Source: Candidatus Omnitrophota bacterium
GTDB lineage: Bacteria > Omnitrophota > Gorgyraeia > Tantalellales > Tantalellaceae
Assembly (NCBI GenBank): GCA_030617085.1
Contig: JAUWWB010000061.1
Coordinates: 1 to 6,302, forward strand
Direction of reading: 5' to 3'
DNA: 6,302 bases
In this document: piece by piece, positions 1-5,520 of the stretch
Layout of the letters: every line of letters begins with the position of its first letter
Position numbering within the stretch: the stretch's first letter is position 1
Made by a program: the position numbers and the translations under genes
Notes under the pieces: generated by a model
What the model was told of the DNA's origin: nothing
Database searches by the model: none
What the model saw: only the letters and a program-made list of their open reading frames with translations

Positions 1-174
1 CTGCTTCTCGGGATCGTGACCGCCAGAAGGGGCAGGTCGCTGTTCGAGCGGGTAACGCTCCCGCCGATCCCCGCGGCACCCCCGCGGGAAGCCGTCCCCG
101 TGGAGCAGCCCGAAATGCCGGAGATGGAAGAACTGCCGCCGGTTGAACCTATTTCTGAGCCCGTGGAGAGCTGA
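1..174 (+). CDS. C-terminal fragment of an unrecognised protein, Pro/Glu-rich tail (5' partial)
   Basis: Frame 1 is open from the window edge to a TGA at 172-174 and encodes the last 57 residues of a protein that starts upstream. The fragment begins LLLGIVTARRGRSLFERV, which reads like the end of a hydrophobic segment followed by a positively charged cytoplasmic stretch. It continues into a low-complexity tail rich in Pro and Glu (repeated PP, EMPEMEE, VEP-type pairs). This composition is typical of a disordered C-terminus on a membrane-anchored protein. No family can be assigned from this piece. It is separated from the next gene by 228 nt and a strong promoter, so it probably belongs to a different transcription unit. 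The reading frame is fairly safe because the codons are GC-rich at third positions, like the neighbouring genes. Confidence 0.6.
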   Translation: MLLGIVTARRGRSLFERVTLPPIPAAPPREAVPVEQPEMPEMEELPPVEPISEPVES

Positions 175-211
175 TCGGTTGATGGTGGATGGTGCTCTTT
201 CTCCCGAACAG

Positions 212-231
212 GCGGGACATCCTTGTCCCGC
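212..231. repeat. Perfect short hairpin, 8-bp arms
   Basis: The arms GCGGGACA and TGTCCCGC are exact inverted complements around the 4-nt loop TCCT. It lies 37 nt after the upstream stop codon. There is no T-run after the stem, so it is not a canonical intrinsic terminator, though it could protect the 3' end of the upstream mRNA. It looks like a dispersed palindromic (REP-like) element, but only one copy is visible here. Confidence 0.6.
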
Positions 232-240
232 AACGCTGGT

Positions 241-265
241 ACGATGCGGGGCTGCCCTACATCGT
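241..265. repeat. Inverted repeat, 6-bp arms, 13-nt loop
   Basis: ACGATG at 241-246 pairs with CATCGT at 260-265. An alternative stem uses CAACG at 231-235 with CGTTG at 263-267, so this stretch could fold in two competing ways. It is one of three adjacent palindromes in the gap before the PilZ gene. No function can be assigned. Confidence 0.4.
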
Positions 266-270
266 TGCGG

Positions 271-311
271 GCACGGGGCAAGGGCAGGCACAGGGGCCTG
301 CCCCTACGTGC
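271..311. repeat. Composite GC-rich hairpin with nested stems
   Basis: The inner stem is GGGCAGGC (282-289) against GCCTGCCC (296-303), perfect over 8 bp with the 6-nt loop ACAGGG. An outer 5-bp stem, GCACG (271-275) against CGTGC (307-311), encloses it. The inner motif followed by CCTAC resembles a palindromic intergenic element I remember from many environmental bacterial genomes, but this is recollection and not a search result. No U-tract follows. Confidence 0.5.
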
Positions 312-321
312 GGTTAGGGCA

Positions 322-349
322 CTCCGAACTACGAACTCCCAACTTCAAA
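322..349. repeat. Degenerate heptamer array, four units of consensus CTNCRAA
   Basis: Four consecutive 7-nt units are visible: CTCCGAA, CTACGAA, CTCCCAA and CTTCAAA. The array ends four bases before the -35 box of the PilZ promoter. Its complement-strand counterpart appears at the other end of the gene cluster (6220-6247). Heptameric short tandem repeats (STRR) are known in cyanobacteria and similar arrays occur in other phyla. The function here is unknown. Confidence 0.5.
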
Positions 350-352
350 CCC

Positions 353-381
353 TTGACGTAACTACCCGCATATGCTATACT
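353..381 (+). promoter_or_regulatory. Near-consensus sigma70-type promoter
   Basis: The -35 box is TTGACG (353-358, five of six consensus bases). The -10 box is TATACT (376-381, five of six), and the spacer is exactly 17 nt. Transcription would start near 388-390, leaving a 5' leader of about 15 nt before the ATG at 403. No other comparably good promoter was noticed in the leading gap or in the short gap before 808, so it likely drives the whole downstream cluster. This placement also excludes longer N-terminal extensions of the PilZ reading frame. Confidence 0.75.
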
Positions 382-402
382 TCTGCCCATTGGGGGTATT
401 AT

Positions 403-774
403 ATGAAAAAACCTTCTGAGAGAAGACGTTATGTCAGGACAGAGATCCCGCTGAAGGTGACGGTCAGGCTCGGTGAACGGGTTGAAGAGGTCGAGACCAG
501 TGACATTTCGCCGATAGGCATGCGGTTCGTGGTCGGCACAAAGCTGGATGAAGCCGAAACCTCCGGGAAGGTGCAGCTCTTCCTGCGTCTCCCGACAGCA
601 GAGAACCCGATCCGCCTGGCGGGGAAGATCGCCTGGCAGAGGAAGGTCAGTCTGGAAGATAACGCTCCTTATGAGGTCGGGGTTGAGATCCTCGATGTCG
701 AAGACGAGGACAAGAATATTTTTCTAAAGTACCTTTGCGATCTGCTCTACCGGATATACAAGCAAATGCCGTAA
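403..774 (+). CDS. Single-domain PilZ protein, probable c-di-GMP receptor
   Basis: This 123-residue protein is probably a cytosolic c-di-GMP effector. Both signature motifs are intact: RRYVR (residues 8-12, the RxxxR/RRxxR motif that clamps the ligand) and DISPIG (34-39, the D/NxSxxG motif). A YEVGVEIL strand (90-97) near the end of the beta barrel is typical of the fold, and residues 103-121 look like a closing amphipathic helix. There is no enzymatic, receiver or flagellar YcgR-N domain, so it would act through a partner protein. I chose ATG 403 because the frame open upstream to 223 runs through the promoter and palindromes and gives a composition unlike PilZ proteins. GGGGG at 392-396 is a passable ribosome site. 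Which process it controls (motility, exopolysaccharide, secretion) cannot be read from the neighbours. Confidence 0.9.
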   Translation: MKKPSERRRYVRTEIPLKVTVRLGERVEEVETSDISPIGMRFVVGTKLDEAETSGKVQLFLRLPTAENPIRLAGKIAWQRKVSLEDNAPYEVGVEILDVEDEDKNIFLKYLCDLLYRIYKQMP

Positions 775-807
775 AGCCGCGACCACACTATTGCCTGGAG
801 GTGCGTT

Positions 808-1173
808 TTGAATATCTATCGTTTGCTGTGTCTCGCCCTTTCATGTCTTTTTCTGGCAGGGTGCGCGGATGTCGAGATCCCGAAGACAAGGCAGCTTTTA
901 AAACAGCCGCTTGGTGAAGGATCGCTTAAAGTCGGCATGAACAGGGATCGGGTCGTCTCGGTATATGGCGAGCCAGATATGAAGGGCACCGTCATCTCGG
1001 ATAAATGGGCTCACCCGCGGGAAGAGTGGATATACAGGGCGCGGATCTCCGGACTCCCCGTAGGCGCCGGGCACCTCGCGGAGGACTTGTACCTTTATTT
1101 TGACGATGAAAACCTCACGAATATCAGCAGGAAACCTCTGGGAAAACGGGAGATGCGCGAGCGGCGAAGATGA
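808..1173 (+). CDS. Small BamE/SmpA-like lipoprotein, TTG start
   Basis: This is a 121-residue exported lipoprotein. The N-terminus MNIYRLLCLALSCLFLAGC is a lipoprotein signal with lipobox LAGC, and Cys19 is the predicted lipidated residue. The residue after it is Ala rather than Asp, which by the enterobacterial Lol rule favours the outer membrane. The mature part contains VGMNRDRVVSVYGEPD (about residues 42-57), matching the pattern of SmpA/OmlA (BamE-fold) domains, where a GMT-x-x-V-x-x-x-x-G-x-P segment opens the repeat. The tail is very basic (KREMRERRR). The TTG start at 808 is supported by GGAGG (797-801) six bases upstream and by the signal peptide beginning exactly there. It need not be the true Bam complex subunit, because many small lipoproteins share this fold and no bam genes are nearby. 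Its stop overlaps the next start as ATGA. Confidence 0.8.
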   Translation: MNIYRLLCLALSCLFLAGCADVEIPKTRQLLKQPLGEGSLKVGMNRDRVVSVYGEPDMKGTVISDKWAHPREEWIYRARISGLPVGAGHLAEDLYLYFDDENLTNISRKPLGKREMRERRR

Positions 1174-1955
1174 ACAAAAAGACATTGAGTGACATTGTGA
1201 TCTCCAGGGCCATAATCGAAAGCTTTTCGGATAAGCTCATTGAATATCTGGAGACCGATGTAGCCATCGTAGGCGGCGGCCCCGCGGGCCTGGTAGCCGG
1301 GTATCACCTTGCCAAAGCCGGCATAAAGGTATCCCTTTTTGAGCGGAAGCTCAGTATCGGCGGGGGAATGTGGGGCGGCGGGATGATGTTTAACGAGATA
1401 GTCGTCCAGGAAAAAGGCAGAAAGATCCTCCGGGAATTCGGCGTCCCGGCAAAAAAATACCGCGAACATTATTATACGGCGGATTCAGTGCAGGCGGTAT
1501 CCACGCTCTGTTCCAGGGCCACTCTCGCGGGACTGAAGATATTTAACCTTATAGAGGTCGAGGACCTCATGATCAAGAACAACGCCGTCAGGGGCCTTGT
1601 CGTAAACTGGTCGGCGGTAAGCATGGCGAACCTGCATGTCGACCCGATAAGCGTCGAATCCCGGTTTGTGGTCGACGCCAGCGGCCACCCCTGCGAAGTC
1701 GCCCATCTTCTTGAGAAAAAGGCGAAAATAAAACTCGTAACGGAAACCGGCGGCGTGATGGGCGAAAAGTCCATGTGGGCCGAAGCGGGCGAGGGCTCTA
1801 TGGAAACGAATACAAGGGAGATCTTTCCGAACGTTTACGTTGCCGGCATGGCCGCGAACGCGGTTTTCGGCAGCCCCAGGATGGGGCCCATTTTCGGCGG
1901 CATGCTGATATCCGGAGAAAGGGTCGCCCAATTGATAAAGAAAAGGCTGAAATAA
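1170..1955 (+). CDS. thi4: Thi4-family thiamin thiazole synthase, histidine (sulfide-dependent) class
   Basis: This 261-residue enzyme makes the adenylated thiazole precursor of thiamin from NAD, glycine and a sulfur source. The Rossmann motif GGGPAG (35-40) with Glu58 after beta-2 binds the dinucleotide. GGGMWGGGMMF (64-74) and RMGPIFGGM (237-245) are family landmarks. From a remembered yeast Thi4 sequence, the segment QCCMDP, whose second Cys is sacrificed as sulfur donor, aligns with NLHVDP here. The donor position is therefore His156, as in methanogen Thi4 enzymes that use free sulfide with Fe(II) and turn over repeatedly. Asp158 and His173 (in SGH) fit the family metal ligands. The start overlaps the lipoprotein stop (ATGA), and the N-terminus ISRAIIESF matches archaeal homologues. 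No TPP riboswitch precedes it. Such proteins are sometimes misannotated as ribulose/ribose-1,5-bisphosphate synthases. Confidence 0.93.
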   Translation: MNKKTLSDIVISRAIIESFSDKLIEYLETDVAIVGGGPAGLVAGYHLAKAGIKVSLFERKLSIGGGMWGGGMMFNEIVVQEKGRKILREFGVPAKKYREHYYTADSVQAVSTLCSRATLAGLKIFNLIEVEDLMIKNNAVRGLVVNWSAVSMANLHVDPISVESRFVVDASGHPCEVAHLLEKKAKIKLVTETGGVMGEKSMWAEAGEGSMETNTREIFPNVYVAGMAANAVFGSPRMGPIFGGMLISGERVAQLIKKRLK

Positions 1956-1978
1956 GCGCCTTTTCTAAGGAGGACATC

Positions 1979-2332
1979 ATGTTGCGAATATTTTGCAAGT
2001 CGAAGATAACCAACGCGCATATCACGAATACGGACCTAAAATATGATGGCAGCATCGGTATCGATAAATCGATCAGCAGCGCCGTTGACATAATGCCCGG
2101 GGAGCAAGTGCAGGTCCTTAACGTCAACAACGGCGAACGGTTTACGACGTACGTGATCGAGGAAAAGGCCGACTCGGGGAAAATAGTCCTCTACGGCCCT
2201 GCCGCGAGGAGGGGCGAGTCCGAGGACGAGCTGGTGATCCTGTCTTATTGTCTCATGGAGACCAAGGAAGCCCACAACTTCAAGACGCGCAAGCTCACAC
2301 TGGGCAAGAACAACCAGGTCAAGGGCAAATAA
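1979..2332 (+). CDS. panD: Aspartate 1-decarboxylase proenzyme (pyruvoyl enzyme)
   Basis: This 117-residue proenzyme converts L-aspartate to beta-alanine for pantothenate and CoA synthesis. It self-cleaves between Gly24 and Ser25 (YDGS, 22-25), with Ser25 becoming the pyruvoyl group. The spacing matches E. coli PanD exactly: Lys9, Tyr22, Gly24, Ser25, Arg54, Thr57 and Tyr58 all fall at the same numbers, the last three in NGERFTTY (51-58). Two usual active-site residues differ: position 11 is Thr instead of His, and position 72 is Tyr instead of Asn (YGPAAR where NGAAA is common). The ATG at 1979 has a very strong TAAGGAGG ribosome site (1966-1973), so an in-frame opening back to 1775 inside thi4 is not the start. 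It follows thi4 by 23 nt and abuts def. Because of the two substitutions, a diverged PanD-like role is possible but less likely. Confidence 0.9.
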   Translation: MLRIFCKSKITNAHITNTDLKYDGSIGIDKSISSAVDIMPGEQVQVLNVNNGERFTTYVIEEKADSGKIVLYGPAARRGESEDELVILSYCLMETKEAHNFKTRKLTLGKNNQVKGK

Positions 2333-2884
2333 ATGGGGCCGCTGGAAGTTAAGACATACCCCGATCCCTGCCTGCGGATCAGGACGACAGCCGTCGAGGA
2401 GTTTAACCGGGATATTGAAAACACACTAAAATCGATGACTGACGTTATGTATGCCAACCAGGGGATCGGCCTTGCCGCGACGCAGGCGGGCCTCGGGCTG
2501 AGCATATTCGTTATCGATACAGGCGAAGGCCTGATCAATTTCGTGAACCCGGAGATCCTCGAAAGGTCGAAGAAAAAGTCGGGCATGGAAGAGGGATGCC
2601 TCAGCCTGCCCGGTGTTACGGTCAGGGTTTCGCGCCCCGGTGAAGTAAAGGTCCGGGCCCGGGACGGGAAGGGTGAGTTTTTCATAAAAAAGTTCACCGG
2701 GTTGGCCGCCAGGGCTATCCAGCATGAGTTCGACCATCTCCAGGGAAAATTGATAATTGATTACCTTGATCCGGTAAGGTATTTTTTCGCCGCGAGAAAG
2801 CTTTCAGGAATAAAACGCGCCCGGGCGGCAAAAGCATGTGAGGTCGTGTGCGATGTTGGAAAAACAAATAACAGAAGAGCTTAA
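2333..2884 (+). CDS. def: Peptide deformylase
   Basis: This 183-residue cytosolic metalloenzyme removes the N-formyl group from nascent proteins. All three signature motifs are present: GIGLAATQ (44-51), EGCLSLPG (87-94) and QHEFDHLQG (130-138). The metal ligands are Cys89, His131 and His135, with Glu132 as catalytic base and Gln51 in the oxyanion region. Motif 2 in the ECLS-like form EGCLS is the ordinary bacterial type. A basic C-terminal extension of about 25 residues (from about 158) follows the last conserved region, and its final part overlaps the next gene. The ATG directly follows the panD stop (TAAATG), so it is probably read by terminating ribosomes, with AAGGG upstream as a weak ribosome site. 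It sits with yqeY, not the fmt partner that is common elsewhere. Confidence 0.96.
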   Translation: MGPLEVKTYPDPCLRIRTTAVEEFNRDIENTLKSMTDVMYANQGIGLAATQAGLGLSIFVIDTGEGLINFVNPEILERSKKKSGMEEGCLSLPGVTVRVSRPGEVKVRARDGKGEFFIKKFTGLAARAIQHEFDHLQGKLIIDYLDPVRYFFAARKLSGIKRARAAKACEVVCDVGKTNNRRA

Positions 2885-3302
2885 GGATGCCCTTAAAAGC
2901 GGGCAGAAGGTAAAGGTCTCGGTCCTCAGAATGCTCATCAGCGAGATGAAGAACCGCAAGATCGCCGACAGGGTAAAGGAACTGGAGGACGAAAAAGTCA
3001 TCGGCCTTATACAAAAAATGGCGCGCCGGCATAAGGAATCCATAGAACAGTTCAAACAGGGGAACCGCGAGGACCTCGTGAAAAAGGAAACGGAAGAACT
3101 GGCAGTGCTTGAGGTTTTCCTGCCGGAACAGATCTCCGAAGAGGAACTCGCCGGTATCATTTCCGGATCGATCGAGCGCCTGGGGGCGGGGTCCCCGAAA
3201 GATATGGGCAGGGTCATGAGCGATGTGATGGCCCGCGTCGGGGGGCGCGCCGACGGAAAAGTCATCAGCAGGATGGTCAAGGAAAAGTTGACGGACGGTT
3301 AA
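2853..3302 (+). CDS. yqeY: YqeY/GatB-C-terminal-domain-like protein
   Basis: This 149-residue soluble protein is of usual length for the YqeY family, which resembles the tail domain of the GatB subunit of Asp/Glu-tRNA amidotransferase. Its cellular role is not settled. The first half is helical with LRMLISEMKNRKI (25-37) and MARRHKESIEQFKQGNR (56-72). The FLPEQ segment (89-93) marks the hinge, and the second half carries MGRVMSDVMARVGGRADGK (118-136), the family's conserved C-terminal block. I chose ATG 2853, which has GAGGT (2840-2844) eight bases upstream and gives the family-typical MLEKQI start. A GTG at 2838 would add five residues and has no good ribosome site. Either way the gene overlaps the end of def in another frame, by 32 nt with the chosen start. 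The YqeY family is often encoded next to rpsU or dnaG, neither of which is present. Confidence 0.9.
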   Translation: MLEKQITEELKDALKSGQKVKVSVLRMLISEMKNRKIADRVKELEDEKVIGLIQKMARRHKESIEQFKQGNREDLVKKETEELAVLEVFLPEQISEEELAGIISGSIERLGAGSPKDMGRVMSDVMARVGGRADGKVISRMVKEKLTDG

Positions 3303-4520
3303 GTGGATATAGCTGCTTTTGTTCTATTAATAATAGCCTCCGCGTTTTTTTCCGGCTCGGAAACCGCCTTTCTGTCCCTCGACAGGATCAGGCTCAAACA
3401 GATCGAGGCCCTGGAAACCCCACCCGCAAGAAGGGTAACAACACTTCTCGCCGACCCTCACAGGCTTCTTGTCACGATCCTCGTGGGGAACACTCTCATG
3501 AACATAGCCGCGAGCGCCGTCCTGGCGGACTTTTTTTATACCGCCATGGGAGAAAAGGGCATCGCCGTATCCATCGCGGTGATGACTGCCGTCGTCCTTG
3601 TCTTTGGGGAAGTCACGCCGAAGATGTTCGCGCTTGCCAACGGGCAAAGGGTTTCCTTTTTCGCCTCATTGCCCCTCAAGGCGCTGGAGTGGATATTCGC
3701 CCCGGTAAGATTCGTCTTGAGCAGAATCGCTTATGCTATCGTCAGCGCCCTGGGCCTCAAGATCCCTTCCGAGCGGCCCGAGATCACGGAACAGGAGATC
3801 CGTTCGCTGTTCCTGCTGGGGAAAAAACGGGGGATCGTCAAGGAAAAAGAAAAGGACATGATCGACAGCATCCTCGCGTTCAAGGAATTGAACGCGGCTG
3901 ACATCATGTCCCCCCGCATAGACATCGTGGCGCTCGACCTCACGATGGAACGCGATGAGCTTATCCGGGAGATAAAAGAAAGCCAGTATTCCCGGCTTCC
4001 GGTCTATGTGCACACGCTCGATAACATCGTCGGCGTCATCCATTCCAAGGACTTTCTGATTAACCCCTCGGCTCCGGTAAAAGACTTTGTCAGGCAGCCG
4101 TTCTTCGCGCCGGAAAGCATGAGGATAGATGACCTCCTTCACGAACTGCAAAGGAAGCATACGCACATGGCCATAGTTACCGACGAGTACGGCGTTACTT
4201 CCGGCGTGGTCACCATTGAGGATATCCTGGAAGAGATCGTCGGAGAGAGACGGGACGAATTTGATTTTGAGCCCCCGAGGATCCGCATGATCGACCAGAA
4301 GAGTTACGAAGTCAGCGGCCAGGCGCATATTGACGAAGTTAACGAGGAAGTCGGGCTTGCTATCGAAACGGACGAGGTCGATACCATAGGCGGATATGTT
4401 ATACTCCGGATGGGGAGGATCCCCCGGGCGGGAGACAGCATAAAGGTCGACGGATTTGTCATTACGGTTAACGATGTCTCCAAGAACCGGATAACAAGCC
4501 TGACGATAAAAAAACCCTGA
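3303..4520 (+). CDS. HlyC/CorC-family CNNM/CBS membrane protein (putative Mg2+/cation transporter), full-length
   Basis: This 405-residue inner-membrane protein has the full CNNM plan. The DUF21/CNNM transmembrane domain spans about residues 1-155, with SGSETAF (17-23), VGNTLMN (61-67) and FGEVTPK (101-107). A paired CBS module follows (about 195-315), including IMSPR (201-205) and DEYGVTSGVVTIEDILEEIVGE (294-315). A C-terminal CorC_HlyC domain (about 328-402) contains VSGQAHIDEVNEE and TIGGYV. Characterised relatives export Mg2+ or confer Mg2+/Co2+ resistance, with the CBS pair sensing ATP. The substrate here is inferred from the family. The start is GTG 3303, directly after the yqeY stop (TAAGTG). 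Its Shine-Dalgarno is weak, so coupling with yqeY translation is likely. The hydrophobic segment begins at residue 4, which fits family N-termini. It is followed after 1 nt by a shorter paralogue. Confidence 0.94.
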   Translation: MDIAAFVLLIIASAFFSGSETAFLSLDRIRLKQIEALETPPARRVTTLLADPHRLLVTILVGNTLMNIAASAVLADFFYTAMGEKGIAVSIAVMTAVVLVFGEVTPKMFALANGQRVSFFASLPLKALEWIFAPVRFVLSRIAYAIVSALGLKIPSERPEITEQEIRSLFLLGKKRGIVKEKEKDMIDSILAFKELNAADIMSPRIDIVALDLTMERDELIREIKESQYSRLPVYVHTLDNIVGVIHSKDFLINPSAPVKDFVRQPFFAPESMRIDDLLHELQRKHTHMAIVTDEYGVTSGVVTIEDILEEIVGERRDEFDFEPPRIRMIDQKSYEVSGQAHIDEVNEEVGLAIETDEVDTIGGYVILRMGRIPRAGDSIKVDGFVITVNDVSKNRITSLTIKKP

Positions 4521-4521
4521 G

Positions 4522-5520
4522 ATGATAACACTTTACACGATACTGGTCATTGCCGCCATAATCATGCAGGCCTTCTTTACGGCCTCTGAGATGGCATTTA
4601 CGAGCGCGAACAGGATCAAGCTCAAAGGCCTCGTGGATTCAGGCGACGCGCGCGCGCTGAAACTTGACGCTTTTCTGCAAAAGGAAGGCGTTTATCTCGC
4701 GACGACTCTTGTGGGAACGAACCTGGCTGTCGTCATCGCTTCTGTCCTCGCCACGCGAATATTTGCCGAGTATTTCGCCCTGGCGGCGGCGCCCGCGATT
4801 ACAATCGTGGTAATGGTGCCCGTGACCCTTATCTTCGCGGAGATCGTGCCGAAGATGATAGCGAGGCAGTTTTCAACCGTGCTGGCTTTGCACACGGTAG
4901 CGCCTTTGAGCAATTTTTTCCGGCTGTTCCGCCCGTTGATCGCGGCCGTTAATTTTACGGCAAGGTTTCTGCTTACCCCGTTCGGCAAAAGAAAGGCCCC
5001 ATGGGAACTGACACTCACCAAGCGGGACCTCAAGAGGATACTGCTTCTGGGGTATGAAACCGGAGAGGTCGAAGCTGACGAGGTCGAACTTATACACAAG
5101 ATCCTGGATTTCAGTGCGAAAAAGGTGGAAAGGATCATGGTACCGCTGTACCGCGTATCATCCATAGGCGTGGATGACGACACGGACAACCTTAAGAGGC
5201 TGGTCTCCCTTACGGGGTTTTCGCGGATACCCGTCTACAAAAAAAACAAGAACCACATCATCGGCATAGTCAATATTTATGACATACTTTTCAGGGCGGA
5301 GGAGAAAGATAAAAACGCTCCGGTAAAGGATTTTATCCGTGATCCCGTCTATGTTAAGATGGAAGACGGTCTTGACATAGCGCTGACCCGGCTGCGGCGC
5401 AGAAAGCAGCCGATGGGGATCGTCGTCGACAGGGAAAACAATGTCGCGGGCATTGTCACGATAGAGGACATGCTGGAAGAGATCGTAGGGGAGATCGAAG
5501 ACACAGGGCAGGTCACATGA
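4522..5520 (+). CDS. Second CNNM/CBS membrane protein, lacking the CorC_HlyC C-terminal domain
   Basis: This 332-residue paralogue of the preceding gene has a CNNM transmembrane domain (about 1-155, with TASEMAF at 20-26, VGTNLAV at 64-70 and AEIVPK at 106-111) and a CBS pair (about 200-325, with IMVPLYRV at 205-212 and AGIVTIEDMLEEIVGE at 309-324). It stops eight residues after that motif, so the CorC_HlyC domain present in its neighbour is absent. The end is not a frameshift remnant: the stop lies in an ATGA overlap with the next start, which suggests an evolved short form. Sequence divergence from the neighbour is considerable, including the SGSET to TASEM change, so the pair is an old duplication. 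CNNM proteins are dimers, so a heterodimer with the first copy is possible. The substrate is presumed Mg2+ or another divalent cation by family only. Confidence 0.92.
   Translation: MITLYTILVIAAIIMQAFFTASEMAFTSANRIKLKGLVDSGDARALKLDAFLQKEGVYLATTLVGTNLAVVIASVLATRIFAEYFALAAAPAITIVVMVPVTLIFAEIVPKMIARQFSTVLALHTVAPLSNFFRLFRPLIAAVNFTARFLLTPFGKRKAPWELTLTKRDLKRILLLGYETGEVEADEVELIHKILDFSAKKVERIMVPLYRVSSIGVDDDTDNLKRLVSLTGFSRIPVYKKNKNHIIGIVNIYDILFRAEEKDKNAPVKDFIRDPVYVKMEDGLDIALTRLRRRKQPMGIVVDRENNVAGIVTIEDMLEEIVGEIEDTGQVT

Noticed and set aside
223..402. N-terminal extension of the PilZ frame back to 223
   Set aside because: It would run through the palindromes, heptamer array, and the -35/-10 promoter boxes. 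The PilZ domain starts naturally at 403.
416..421. CTGAGA resembling the core of a TPP riboswitch
   Set aside because: It lies inside the PilZ coding sequence, has no ACCTGATCTGGGTAA-like partner, and is over 700 nt from thi4.
1775..1978. N-terminal extension of panD inside thi4
   Set aside because: The ATG at 1979 has TAAGGAGG five bases upstream and gives exact E. coli PanD residue numbering. The extension is an out-of-frame reading of thi4.
2838..2852. GTG start at 2838 for the YqeY-like protein
   Set aside because: It has no good ribosome site and adds MRSCA, which is not family-typical. ATG 2853 has GAGGT at suitable spacing.
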